From Sphaerosporella brunnea (lineage: Eukaryota > Ascomycota > Pezizomycetes > Pezizales > Pyronemataceae), in the NCBI GenBank assembly GCA_008704415.1, contig VXIS01000557.1, positions 1-17,837 on the forward strand: DNA of 17,837 nt, written 5' to 3'. The notes under the pieces are model-generated. The model saw only the letters and a list, made by a program, of their open reading frames with translations, ran no database searches and was not told the origin of the DNA. Position numbers and translations under genes: made by a program. How positions within the stretch are numbered: the first letter of the stretch is position 1; each line of letters opens with the position of its first letter. Positions 1-10,574 of the stretch are shown here, one piece after another.

Positions 1-720
1 TTCTGCGCAGCAGGGTGGCCACGGCGGTTTCCAGGTCCTGCCGGTGTTGCGCGGTAAGCGCCCGGATGGCCGCGTTGGTGCGGGCCTGGCTTTCTGTGGC
101 GATCTGCGCAAGCTTCTTCTCCACCGAGGCGAGGAAGCTGGCCATGTTCTGAGGTGCCTGGGTGAGCTCAGATGCGGTGCGCTCTGAATGCTTTCGCTTC
201 TTGTGAGCCAGTGATCCGGTGCCAAAGGCCTTGATGGGCCCAAGCTAGTTCGGCGCAGCGACGATCGCCCCGGGAGCGGGCGTGACGGTAGCGACGGGCG
301 CGGGCGCGACGGTAGCGGCGGGCGCGGGCGCGACGGTAGCGGCGGGCGCGGGCGTGAGGGTCGCGTCGCGTGCGGACGTGACGGGTGCGGCTGGAGCGTC
401 ACTAACAGCGCTAAGGGCTGTGGCGACGGCTCGTTTGTCGGGCGGCGCCATAAGGAGCGCCTCCGTCATGGCTGCGTCCATGGCGGTGGCTGTAGGCGTC
501 GCGGGTGGTGCCCGAAGGCAAGCGTGAGGTTTTTGCGGTTTTCGCGATAGGCGTTTTCGACCAATGAGAGGAGCGTACGTACCGGCTTGGCGTTACCAAG
601 CACGATGCGTGTGAGGTGTAGCGGGTTGTTGGGGTCAGGAGTGTCGCTCCGCTCATTGAGGCTTTGCCCCCTCTTTCTCCTTCGGCTCAAAGGGTCCCCC
701 TTATTCTGTAGTACAATCAA
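1..720 (-). pseudogene. Broken low-complexity/coiled-coil ORF, possibly a transposon ORF1; runs off the window
   Basis: I do not recognise this protein. The minus strand encodes one protein-like track in pieces. The first piece (about 720-530) contains a basic stretch and the segment LTRIVLGNAKPVRTLLSLVE. The reading frame then shifts between about 530 and 490 into an Ala/Pro/Val-rich part. That part is cut by a TAG codon at 247-249 and then continues open to the window edge as a basic KKRKH motif followed by a Glu/Gln/Ala-rich likely coiled coil. One frameshift plus one stop indicates a decayed copy. A stop lies just upstream (721-723) and a MITE begins at 728. The gag-like make-up and the LINE remnant upstream on the same strand suggest ORF1 of a non-LTR retrotransposon, but that is inference. 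The rest of the protein is outside the window. Confidence 0.4.
258..377. repeat. 24-bp tandem repeat, about five units
   Basis: Units 306-329 and 330-353 are identical. Unit 282-305 differs at two positions. More diverged units flank them at 258-281 and 354-377. The unit is G+C-rich and, being 24 bp, encodes an eight-residue Pro/Ala/Thr/Val repeat on the minus strand without changing frame. It lies inside the broken ORF. Confidence 0.85.
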
Positions 721-727
721 TTATTTA

Positions 728-1147
728 CCGTAGAGCTTCGGTACTAAGGCAATTTCACCGGATCCAAAGCACTGTCCTTTTCAAGTAAACGCAGGGCAAT
801 TAAGCTGAAGATGGTGTGGAGGATGGTGGGGGATGACGAAAAGGCTCTTATGCGACCTCAGATTTCAACCATTTCAAACAAAAGCAAATAAAACATGAAC
901 GCCAGCCAGCCAGATCCGCTCCCTTTTCACCCATAATGCTTTACGGTCCGTTTATTCGGTCTGGTGTTGAGCTTGGGCGCCATGTTCAAGTTGGTGCTAC
1001 ATCCTTCTCAGTTTCGTTTCGCAGACCAGCCTTTTCGTCATCCTCTCACCATCCTCCACACCATCTTCAGCTTAATTGCCCTGCGTTTACTTGAAAAGGA
1101 CCGTGCTTTGGATCCGGTGAAATTGCCTTAGTACCGAAGCTCTACGG
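728..1147. mobile_element. 420-bp MITE with about 120-bp terminal inverted repeats and TA target duplication
   Basis: The left arm 728-846 and right arm 1028-1147 are reverse complements over about 119/120 bp with one substitution and one small indel-type difference near the inner end. The ends are CCGTAGAGC...GCTCTACGG, flanked by TA at 726-727 and 1148-1149. That fits a TA-targeting Tc1/mariner or pogo/Fot1-type element. The core, 847-1027, has no coding capacity. Near-identical arms suggest a fairly recent insertion. Its ends share the TCGGTACTAAGGCAAT block with the smaller element at 3992-4105. Confidence 0.9.
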
Positions 1148-1212
1148 TATCGATTAATTCTGAGCAATGTAAATAATAGCCAGCCGATGAAAAACCAAAC
1201 GCCATAGCAAAC

Positions 1213-2415
1213 CTGCCACTTTGTTTTTGTTTTAATCATTCTGTATTCGGCCGCTTGCGGCCATCACATATTTAAAACAAGAGACTGCTACCCCTTCGGC
1301 TAAGCCGACTACTGAGGCCTGCGGCTCTTCTAAGGATATGACATAGGAGAAGAGTGTGTAGAAGGGATACAAAGGGAATTCGTAACAGGACATAGAGACG
1401 CTCTCTTCAGTGCATGACGCCCTCTCTGGGCCAGGCTCCGACTTTAATAGTGCTAAGGAAAGACAGAACCACCGTACACCTATCATCCGCCAGCAGGGCT
1501 GAAGTAGCCGTCGCTGGCCAGCGTTTACACTTGCCCCCTTCCTTAGTAGCGGCTAGTACCTCCTTCCACATGACCTTCTGTTCTGCCTTCCACCTCTTAC
1601 AGAATTTGAAAAGGTGGCCTCTGGTCTGGATGGCACCGCTCCCGCACCACCAGCACTTCTCGTCGGTCCGCCGTCCGGCCCGGTAAAGATATGGTCCAGT
1701 CGGGGCTTTACCTACCCGCAACTGGAAGAAGCGAGACGCGAGGGTTTTCTTGGCTTTGAAGGCGACGGGTCGCTTTTCTTCCTACGCCTACAGTATCCTT
1801 TGGGCAGGCAGTGCTCGTGTAGCCAAGCTTCTTGATCGTGCGACTTCGCTTGTGTGATCCTGCGTCCAACGGCCGCAAGCGAGGCGGTTCGAAGGAGGTC
1901 TCCTGTGATGGGCCGAAGGTGTTTTTCCACAGCTTCTTTAGCTAGCTGGTCCGCCAGCTCGTTTCCTTGTGCGTCCGCGTGCCCGGGTACCCAGTGGTAT
2001 TCAGTTGACCAGCCTTGAGTCTTCAGGCGATTTTTGCACGCGCAATGCGCGGCAAAAGCCATTGTCCAGGGCCCGGCGAATCGTGTTGTATGTGTTTAAG
2101 GGCGGCCTGCGCGTCGGTGAAGAGGCGTAGGCGCCCGGACGTGTTGCTGCGTACTACGGTGAGCGTGGAGGCCAGCTCTAAGCCAGCCGCGATGCCAAAA
2201 AGTTCTGCATCATACGCTTCCTTGTTGTCGCCTATATAGGCGTGGACACTTTTCCAGCCGTTCCGCTGCGAATCGATCTGTGTCGCAGCTGGATAGCCAC
2301 AGTCCCCGTTGTCTAGTCGAGAGTCGTCCGAGAAGACCGCCACAGCATCGTTGGAGGGTGCCTGATGCGTGATGGCAGCCATAAGAGCCTCGTCTGAGTG
2401 CAGAAAAAAAAGTAA
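1213..2415 (-). mobile_element. 5'-truncated non-LTR retrotransposon (LINE, Tad/I-like)
   Basis: The remnant comprises the end of ORF2 (see the pseudogene entry, stop at 1407-1409), about 180 bp of 3' untranslated sequence, and an A-rich tail on the minus strand near 1213-1234 (runs of A separated by single C). No RT or endonuclease domain is present, so it is 5'-truncated, as expected from incomplete target-primed reverse transcription. The left boundary near 2400-2415 is estimated from where protein similarity fades. Confidence 0.7.
1407..2415 (-). pseudogene. LINE ORF2 C-terminus: RNase H domain plus zinc knuckle, frameshifted
   Basis: Three overlapping minus-strand frames read as one protein. 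About 2415-2026 carries the RNase H core: Asp in VAVFSDDSRL, Glu in EAYDAELFGI, Asp in LFTDAQAAL. Frame two, from about 2062, carries the last RNase H block HWVPGHADAQGNELADQLAK. Frame three, from about 1790, carries RVGKAPTGPYLY and the CWWCG...GHLFKFC zinc knuckle, then ends at 1407. Frameshifts near 2030-2050 and 1770-1800 inactivate it. This order (RNase H, then a CCHC-like finger at the C-terminus) is typical of ORF2 in Tad/I-clade LINEs of filamentous ascomycetes. All four RNase H acidic residues remain, so decay is by indels more than by substitutions. Confidence 0.85.
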
Positions 2416-2541
2416 ACCCATTCTATGCAACCAGTAAAAAAAAACCCCATTTAGTTTAGCCGCAAACCTCCGGAAGAGCAATATACATTCGTACTGGTCA
2501 TACCAGAACACCGAAGACAATTAGCACCTCGGAGTTGGATC

Positions 2542-3122
2542 CTAGTTCTCCTTAGACTTCTTTTCGAACGAGCCTGCAGAGTTGGCAGTGTCAAAACCGC
2601 CCTTGAGGATGAACTAATATCGCCGTCAGTCGGTCTGAAGATATATTTCGTTTTTTGTTTAACTGACCGCGCCAATGAGCAACATCATCCAATGGTCAGT
2701 CCTCTTGAATCCATCCCTCAGATCCTGTCGAACACTCTCGATTTGGCCCTGAATAGTCTCAAAGCCCTTGTCGACCTTCCCGGTCAGATGCTCAATTTTC
2801 AACTTATGCACCTCGTGGTCCTGGCAACCCGTCAGCATAATCTTCAGTGAAAGCAGGATTGCTTGTTTTACCTGCTTGAGCCTGATAACTTGTCCGGGAA
2901 TCGAGTCGTCGCTGGGAAGTTTCAGCTCAGCATCACCAGTCTTCAAGTTGGAATCATCTTCGGCATCTTCGTATTTATGCTAACTCGCCCAGTCAGTATA
3001 GCGTATCCATCAGCAACCCCCGCTGAGACGAGTCAAAGCTCACACTGGTGGCGTTGAATGGCTTGAAATGATAGACTGAACACAACGGCGGCAACACGAC
3101 GACCAGTGTTGAAAGCAAACAT
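2542..3122 (-). CDS. Small coiled-coil, single-membrane-segment protein, probably mitochondrial; unrecognised (4 exons)
   Basis: Proposed exons are 3044-3122, 2872-2966, 2668-2820 and 2542-2613, giving 399 nt and 132 residues. The introns are 77 bp (GTGAGC donor), 51 bp (GTAAAA, CTGAC branch) and 54 bp (GTCAGT, CTGAC branch). The N-terminus, MFAFNTGRRVAAVV, is Arg-rich without acidic residues, like a mitochondrial presequence. Residues about 50-100 form a heptad-rich coiled coil (LKIEHLTGKVDKGFETIQG). Residues about 102-115 (WMMLLIGAFILKGGF) are a likely membrane segment, followed by a short polar tail. The last splice restores that hydrophobic run and replaces an immediate stop. The middle intron is in frame and stop-free, so retention would add 17 residues. 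The first acceptor is uncertain: an alternative at 2958 drops three residues. The coiled coil plus C-terminal membrane layout faintly recalls DUF1640-type mitochondrial proteins, but I claim no family. It is divergent from SDH6. Confidence 0.6.
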
Positions 3123-3452
3123 TGCTATCAGTTGTCAGCTAGTCTCCGGTTGTTTGTTCGGCTAGAGCACTCACTAGGAGGATCTCTGATTAGGATTATT
3201 GCTTGTCTCCGTCGTGGTGTTGCTTGTTGCTGCTGCTCGTTGCTGGATGCTCTGCTCGTAGCTTGTCGAGAGGTGGGGTTGAATTGACTTCGTCGCTTCT
3301 CAACTACTCGTGCCAAGGTGGTTATACCACTGGCAACCGAGATCACCTTCGAGGCAACTCTTCTCAAGAACAAACACAACACCCACCACACTGCCTAGAT
3401 TGAAAACAGCTCCGTCACGACGATCGAGTGCTGATCCTTAATCAGCAACTGT
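3123..3452. promoter_or_regulatory. Shared divergent promoter region between the coiled-coil gene and SDH6
   Basis: 330 bp separate the two proposed start codons, which read outward. No TATA box or known operator stands out. Around 3210-3250 there is a CTG/TTG-rich stretch. Short ORFs here lack ATG starts or protein-like features. Confidence 0.45.
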
Positions 3453-3830
3453 ATGATGCCGCGGTTGAGCGGAATCCAGCGTGATGTTCTATCACTGTAC
3501 CGTTCATGCCTTCGCATGATTAAGAAAAAACCAGCGGTACCTCTTCTTCTTCCATGGGGGGTTGTGTTTTTTGTTCGTTTTTCATGCTAACGGCGACTTG
3601 CAGGAATCGCAGCACAACTTTCGTGACTATGTCAGGTTAGTCAACACGTGTGCATGATAGCTGTCAGCTATGTACTTTGATCCTTTGCTTATTGAACGGG
3701 TAGGCACGAGTTTCGACACAATTTTGGTCTCAATAAGAAGGATTTTGCCACCATCGAACACTTGCTTAGAGTAGGGCGGAAAAAGCTAGAGCTTTATTCG
3801 CAGCCGGGCATCAAGAACATCAACCGCTAG
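3453..3830 (+). CDS. SDH6: Succinate dehydrogenase assembly factor 1, LYR-motif protein (3 exons)
   Basis: Exons 3453-3536, 3604-3635 and 3704-3830 join to 243 nt, or 80 residues, close to yeast Sdh6 (79). Introns are 67 bp (GTACCT donor, GCTAAC branch, GCAG acceptor) and 68 bp (GTTAGT). Exon 1 encodes MMPRLSGIQRDVLSLYRSCL with the LYR motif at residues 15-17. Exon 3 encodes KKDFATIEHLLRVGRKKLEL, the conserved Arg/Lys-rich block of the family. SDHAF1 acts in the mitochondrial matrix. It helps the Fe-S subunit of succinate dehydrogenase (complex II) receive or keep its clusters, through the LYR motif (contact with the Fe-S delivery co-chaperone) and the basic C-terminal region. Two adjacent ATGs (3453 and 3456) are possible starts; the second gives the more family-like MPRLSG start. 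The exons are too short to stand out as open frames. Confidence 0.93.
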
Positions 3831-3910
3831 GTGTGTGGGTGAGACAGTGTCAATTAATTGAGGGGTTCGACTGTGTACCGGAGTCCTAGAGTCCTGATGT
3901 CAAGATGTGT

Positions 3911-3935
3911 TCGGGTACAGCCAAAAGTCGGGTGC
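3911..3935. repeat. Orphan copy of a terminal-repeat motif, shared with the element at 11087-11346
   Basis: This 25-bp stretch, beginning TCGGGTACAGC and ending AAGTCGGGTGC, matches 11091-11115 at 22 of 25 positions. No partner in reverse orientation was found between 3830 and 4790, so it appears to be a solitary end of a decayed MITE in the SDH6 3' flank. Confidence 0.55.
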
Positions 3936-3991
3936 AGACTCGGAAATAGCATTTCGCTATGCTGAAAAAACCGAGGTATAGACACGATCTA

Positions 3992-4105
3992 CCGTATTAT
4001 CTCGGTAATAAGGCAATGTGGCCAAGTGACTTTGCCAGGAGGCTGAGTGACTTCCCACGGAGCGCAGTGACTTTGCCACATTGCCTTAGTACCGAGATAT
4101 TACGG
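3992..4105. mobile_element. 114-bp MITE with TA target duplication
   Basis: The terminal inverted repeats are about 35-40 bp: left from 3992, CCGTATTATCTCGGTAATAA; right, read in reverse from 4105, CCGTAATATCTCGGTACTAA. TA flanks both ends (3990-3991, 4106-4107). Inside, AGTGACTT occurs three times at 4025, 4046 and 4066, about 20 bp apart, as short sub-terminal repeats. The ends match those of the 420-bp MITE at 728-1147, so both may be mobilised by one transposase. It lies about 160 bp downstream of the SDH6 stop. Confidence 0.88.
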
Positions 4106-4107
4106 TA

Positions 4108-4791
4108 CCGTATCGTCTGGGTCTTAAGCAACGCGGGTGGGGGTGTTGCCAAGCTATCAAAAAGTTAATTTCTAAAGACTCACGCGCGGGCGATGCTGTA
4201 TCTAATTTTTATTTACAGCAGCAGGACCATTACAGTGCCGGCGTTGTTGGTCGTCCATCGCCCATAGTAAACTCCCTCGGGGTATCCAAATAGCTCAGGG
4301 TCTCGATCTTCTTTCTATTGGTAGGCTGGCACCGGGTGCTTTTCACGGGGGCATCGCGGTACCGGGGAGCCTGCTCAGGACGGGGAAATGCCGGAAGTGC
4401 CATTGCGCATGCCGCTCACCAAGTACCCGCACCCCGCCTTTTGATCATCATTAAAGTTGTGTACAAACCCAAATTGTGACCGCGACGTCCAATCCCACCA
4501 ATAGAAAACCCTCGACACCCGCAACCTTACCACCCACGTTGCTTAAGACACAGACGATACATCGAGGTCGCGGTCGATGGCCAGTTAGCCTTCATTTTCA
4601 GTATCAGCGGCTTGAAAATTGGAGCGCACGCGATTTATCCTTGGACCTTAATGCATATGATGTAGAATCCAATCGGAAAAAAATATGATTCCATGGACAC
4701 AGCTGTCCCATGGTGCTTTCTGCCCATAATTTGAGGGCAGTGAACAACTCCTGCGCTTGCTTTCAAGCTCAAAGCAATTGGAAACACTGAC
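4108..4791. other. Intergenic region without a recognisable gene
   Basis: No coding signal or spliced gene could be supported on either strand. Two small hairpins are present: CCATGGACA...TGTCCCATGG at about 4693-4715, and CTGCCC...GGGCAG at about 4724-4740. They could mark a decayed repeat or a transcription end. Confidence 0.4.
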
Positions 4792-5086
4792 GGTACTCAA
4801 AGTGCGCTGGGGGCTGGAGATGGGTGGTAAATAGGAGGGTGAATAGAAGGGTGACGACCCTCTTGTGTTGGCTTCGTTTCTCCAGCCGGGGCCAGCCCCC
4901 TCTGAAAAGGCAGGATAGAGAAACCATCAGAAGCCATGATAGAGTTGGTGACGACACCATGAATAATCACGGCTCAGGAACGAGGCTGCCGCCCGACTTT
5001 GTCGCTCAAAGTTCAAGCCCCAAGTGGCATTTCCAATTTGCTGAATGCCACCAGCCATCTCCAGCCGCCAGCGCACTTTGAGTACC
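4792..5086. mobile_element. 295-bp MITE with 37-bp terminal inverted repeats, just 3' of RIB4
   Basis: Left 4792-4828 and right 5050-5086 are reverse complements with two mismatches in 37 bp, starting GGTACTCAAAGTGCGCTGG. TA (4794-4795, 5083-5084) sits inside the GGTACC-like ends and may be the target duplication. The interior has no transposase. It ends 50 bp beyond the RIB4 stop codon, so it probably lies in or at the end of the RIB4 3' untranslated region. Its terminal sequence differs from the two CCGTA-ended MITEs, so it is another family. Confidence 0.85.
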
Positions 5087-5136
5087 TTACTCCCCTTCCT
5101 TGCTGGATGGAGCTCCTGTCGGGAGGCTTGACAGTT

Positions 5137-5998
5137 CTATCCAATGATACCCGCAGCCCAAAGTTTTCTCTTGGCTCCCATTTCAACAGCTGTGTTTGGA
5201 TGTGATGAGTACACGAAACAATACGGTCGAGACGGTGTTCTTACCTGCAGAGCCCCAGTCTTCACCATGATTGTGGCCGTCTGGAGTTAATCCAGCACGC
5301 TTCTTTGCCTGGTCCTCGTTCAAGACAGTCTAATCACTCATCAGAACTGGACTAGTTAGCCCACAAGAACGGCTGCGCTCACCAACAGCCCGAAAATTAC
5401 TGGCACCCCAAAGTCCAACTGTATCCTCATAAGACCCCTAGAGACCGATTCAGCTATATGTTCAAAGTGGACAGTGTCTCCTTTGATCAACACGCCGATT
5501 GCAATTATAGAGTCGAAGGGCCCTGCACTCGCGGTCGAAGGCGGGCCTCCAGGAATCAGGGTTGTGCTACGGCCCAGTTCACCAAGTAAATCGCCGGACG
5601 GCGCGGAGGACGCCTGCACCTGGGATGCTGCGAATAGCCTGAGCTGACTGTCAGTTTGTCCTGTCGGCATCCCCTTTCTCCTTCCCCCGCCCAAAAAGAT
5701 GCATCCCAATAACCCAAGTGGCTTACCGCTGACAAGCGACTGGGAGTTCCCAGCTACCTGGTACGCTTTGCACAACAATGTTCGACTCCTTTACCCCACC
5801 CTCCATGAGCTTCTTCTTTGCTCCCTCAACAAGGGGGGTAATCAACGACGTATTCCATCGCGCGTGGACAACGGCGACTCGCAGACCGGAACCTACTCGC
5901 AAAGGGTTACTGATCAGGGCCCAAAAATATGTGGTGCGCTCGATTTCCGCACCATCCATGATCGCAGCCGCGCCCGGTCCTTTAGCTCCCTCAAACAT
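5137..5998 (-). CDS. RIB4: 6,7-dimethyl-8-ribityllumazine synthase (5 exons)
   Basis: Exons 5953-5998, 5727-5892, 5383-5638, 5245-5329 and 5137-5189 total 606 nt, or 201 residues. Introns are 60, 88, 53 and 55 bp. The enzyme condenses 3,4-dihydroxy-2-butanone 4-phosphate with 5-amino-6-ribitylaminouracil, the penultimate step of riboflavin synthesis. Visible motifs are VVHARWN (residues 23-29), PGSWELP (60-66), [14 protein letters not shown] (118-131) with the catalytic His expected at 128, and NHGEDWG (176-182). Residues about 76-110 are a Gly/Ser/Pro-rich insertion that yeast Rib4 lacks; similar loops occur in filamentous fungi, and it should sit at the surface. The start at 5998 has A at -3 and gives [10 protein letters not shown]; an in-frame upstream ATG (6142) would add an unlikely Pro-rich extension. 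The first intron is stop-free and 3n long. Confidence 0.95.
5893..5952 (-). other. RIB4: Stop-free 60-bp intron in RIB4
   Basis: Reading through this stretch adds 20 residues between MDG and SGLRVAVV, where lumazine synthases have none. Removing it (GTGCGG donor, CTGAT branch, GTAG acceptor) gives the family-like [16 protein letters not shown]. Because 60 is divisible by three and no stop occurs, retention would yield an in-frame longer protein and could mislead gene prediction. Confidence 0.85.
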
Positions 5999-6396
5999 AG
6001 TATTCGGAAGGTGATTGGTGATTGGTCTGGGGATGGGAAGTTCTGATGTTTGATCGCTGGAAGAGGGGTCGATTCGTTTCTGAATGAGCACCAAAGCCAC
6101 GTCAGCCACAGCGCGGGGCGCGGGGCGGGGGTGGGGCTGCAAGATGCACGATCGTTACATAAACGTGGAGATACACACAGGAATAGGGAGATTTAGGAAG
6201 CGATTCAACATAACGATAACCCCATTTTTAACTTGCAGCTCGCTATTTAGTGATCACTGTTAAGCGGCTGGATTCATGACTGAATGGTTCCAAAGATTGT
6301 CACGTCGCAATTTGATCAACTGTCGCCGGAGCGAGGGGCTGGCATTCTGGACAAAGCCATCGTCCACTAAGGTCGTCCATTGCGGATACCTTCCCA
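5999..6396 (-). promoter_or_regulatory. RIB4 upstream region with a G/C-rich tract
   Basis: This is the presumed promoter and 5' leader of RIB4. At 6112-6140 a strongly G-rich run on the plus strand reads on the RIB4 strand as repeated CCCCGC/CCCCAC. It lies 115-140 bp upstream of the ATG and could bind C2H2 zinc-finger regulators. No TATA box is evident. Confidence 0.35.
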
Positions 6397-6449
6397 TGAA
6401 CCCCACACGATGAATCAACAAAATGGTATACGTGGGGTTCAACCCCACC
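6397..6449 (-). repeat. Inverted AACCCCAC repeats in the GFA1 3' flank
   Basis: TGAACCCCAC at 6397-6406 is exactly complementary to GTGGGGTTCA at 6432-6441. A third copy, AACCCCAC at 6441-6448, also pairs with the middle one, forming a near-perfect palindrome at about 6432-6448. The two pairings are mutually exclusive. It lies 80-135 nt past the GFA1 stop, so in GFA1 mRNA it could fold in the 3' untranslated region or mark transcript end. Confidence 0.6.
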
Positions 6450-6529
6450 CAAAGTACAAGCAGAAACAGTTTTTCCCCTCTTGTCCGCCATTATTCCGGC
6501 CTAGCTTCGACAGACAGCCTCCACCAAGC

Positions 6530-8987
<2,458 letters not shown>

Positions 8988-9660
8988 GGCTAACGGAAGA
9001 GAATTATGGTTGGCTTTCCGGGTATAAAAACTGAGTTATCGACTAGCTTTCGCGAAGCGCGCGGCTCAATTGATTTTTCGTAGAGGGCTCTTGGATAGAA
9101 ATAGGTGATGAAGATGATGATGATGTACGTAAAGTAAGTAAACTCGTAGCAAGCGACCGTGGATGGGGATGCTTCTGTGTGGATTAAAGGATGAAGCGGA
9201 ATTAGAGTCTGGCGAGTGAGTGGGAGGTGCGTGGGCGGGGGGGTGTGTAAGGCAGAGAAAGACGGGAGAGGACGGGAGGTTCTTTAAATGCAACATTGGT
9301 GGGGGAGCTTTGGAGCATTTGGGGGGGGGGGGGGAGTGGGTGTTGTGGTTGTTGGGCAGGGATCAGGAACGCAGTGCTGAAAGCGGATAGGTGAAGCAGC
9401 AGCAGGGCAGGGGCAGACTCTCAGCGGGTTTAGCTGTGGCAGGTACAAGTAATACACTTCTACATGCGCCACGCTTGTCCGCGTCGGCGTGCAGCATCGA
9501 TAGGTTACGAGATAGATAGAGAACACTTCTACTCTGGTACCTGGCCAGGTACATTTATGTAATTTATGTAGGATACAACTGACATACTTCGTAGTTACCA
9601 ACATGTAGGTACGGTACCTCATCACTTCACAGCTAGGGAGAAAGCTAGATGTCTACATAT
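8988..9660 (-). promoter_or_regulatory. GFA1 upstream region
   Basis: On the GFA1 strand there is a C/T-rich stretch (complement of about 9225-9282) and a CCAAT pentamer (complement of 9295-9299), about 310 bp before the ATG; both are common in fungal promoters. A run of 14 G lies at 9321-9334. Further out are a perfect palindrome GTACCTGGCCAGGTAC (9537-9552) and AGGTAC-G-GTACCT (9607-9619). Function is inferred from position only. Confidence 0.4.
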
Positions 9661-10574
9661 CATGAGCCCCCCCCCCCCTAACCCACCGTAACTTGCTTGG
9701 ATGGATGGATGGATGACCGATGGGATGTTCACGCTGCCGAACTTCATTCTGGATCCTGCGAGGATCGGAGAATGCGACAGCAGTAAGAAGAAACATGATG
9801 AGTAAGTAAGTCGGTATCTCCTTACCAAGGTAACTGCTCGAACCCAGCAAATCTCCACCGCCGCGCGACAGCAAGGATCGATTGCTGCTAAATGTGCACG
9901 AAGCACGGTGCCGTACGGTACACGGACACGGAGTTGCTGTTCTCTGTTTTTGTTACGGCGGCAGGCTACGGAAGAGACAAACGGCACCGGACCAAGTAGC
10001 TTCTTTGACTGCCTGCGCACAGCCCTCCACCCTTCCGACGGTTAGGGGGCTTTGACCGTTGCAGCTCTGCATACCAAACATACCAAGCAGGTATCTCTCT
10101 CTCTACGGACTTGGCACGAACCCAGAAGAGCTTTTAGGTATGTCAACTTCTGTTCGGCAGGACGATCACGGGCTGCTATTTTTGGCGCCGCTCAGCTCGT
10201 GGATCCCTGATCGCGCGTGTCAAACAATCACTGATCGCATCTGGTGCATCGCCACCCCACCATCAGCCGCAGCACCAAACACCATCACCACCAACCCCGA
10301 AATTGCGTTTGTGGGCGATAATTGAGGAAACATACGGAATGTTTGGGCCCCCATCAAGCCGCTCCAATTCCGGTGCTCGCCACATTAGTTGTCCTGGTCC
10401 GTTGACGGCTTGCAGACTCGGAGTATGCTTCCTTTCTGGAGGCTTTTGGTAGTCCGAGGCTCCACGTTTCGCAATCATGTGGTCGCTCGGGATGACTCAG
10501 CGATGACTTATCCCGCCCAGTGTCAGTAAACTGCATAATTTAATAATTTACACACAGCACACTAAGAATAAGAA
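9661..10574. other. Intergenic region without a recognisable gene
   Basis: It contains a run of ten C (9667-9676), GGAT/GATG repeats at about 9700-9716, and a (CT)n stretch near 10092-10102. Open frames here are short and lack protein-like composition. No RNA gene was recognised. Confidence 0.4.

Noticed and set aside
3203..3403. Plus-strand 66-codon frame with a Leu-rich, signal-peptide-like start
   Set aside because: It begins at TTG, has no ATG, and its Leu run comes from a CTG/TTG repeat. It lies in the proposed shared promoter.
4476..4688. Plus-strand 70-codon frame between two MITEs
   Set aside because: Starts at GTG with no ATG near, and composition is not protein-like.
6300..6491. 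Minus-strand frame with a WLCPECQP stretch resembling a PHD finger end
   Set aside because: Too few Cys/His ligands, overlaps the GFA1 3' hairpin, and no exon joins extend it.
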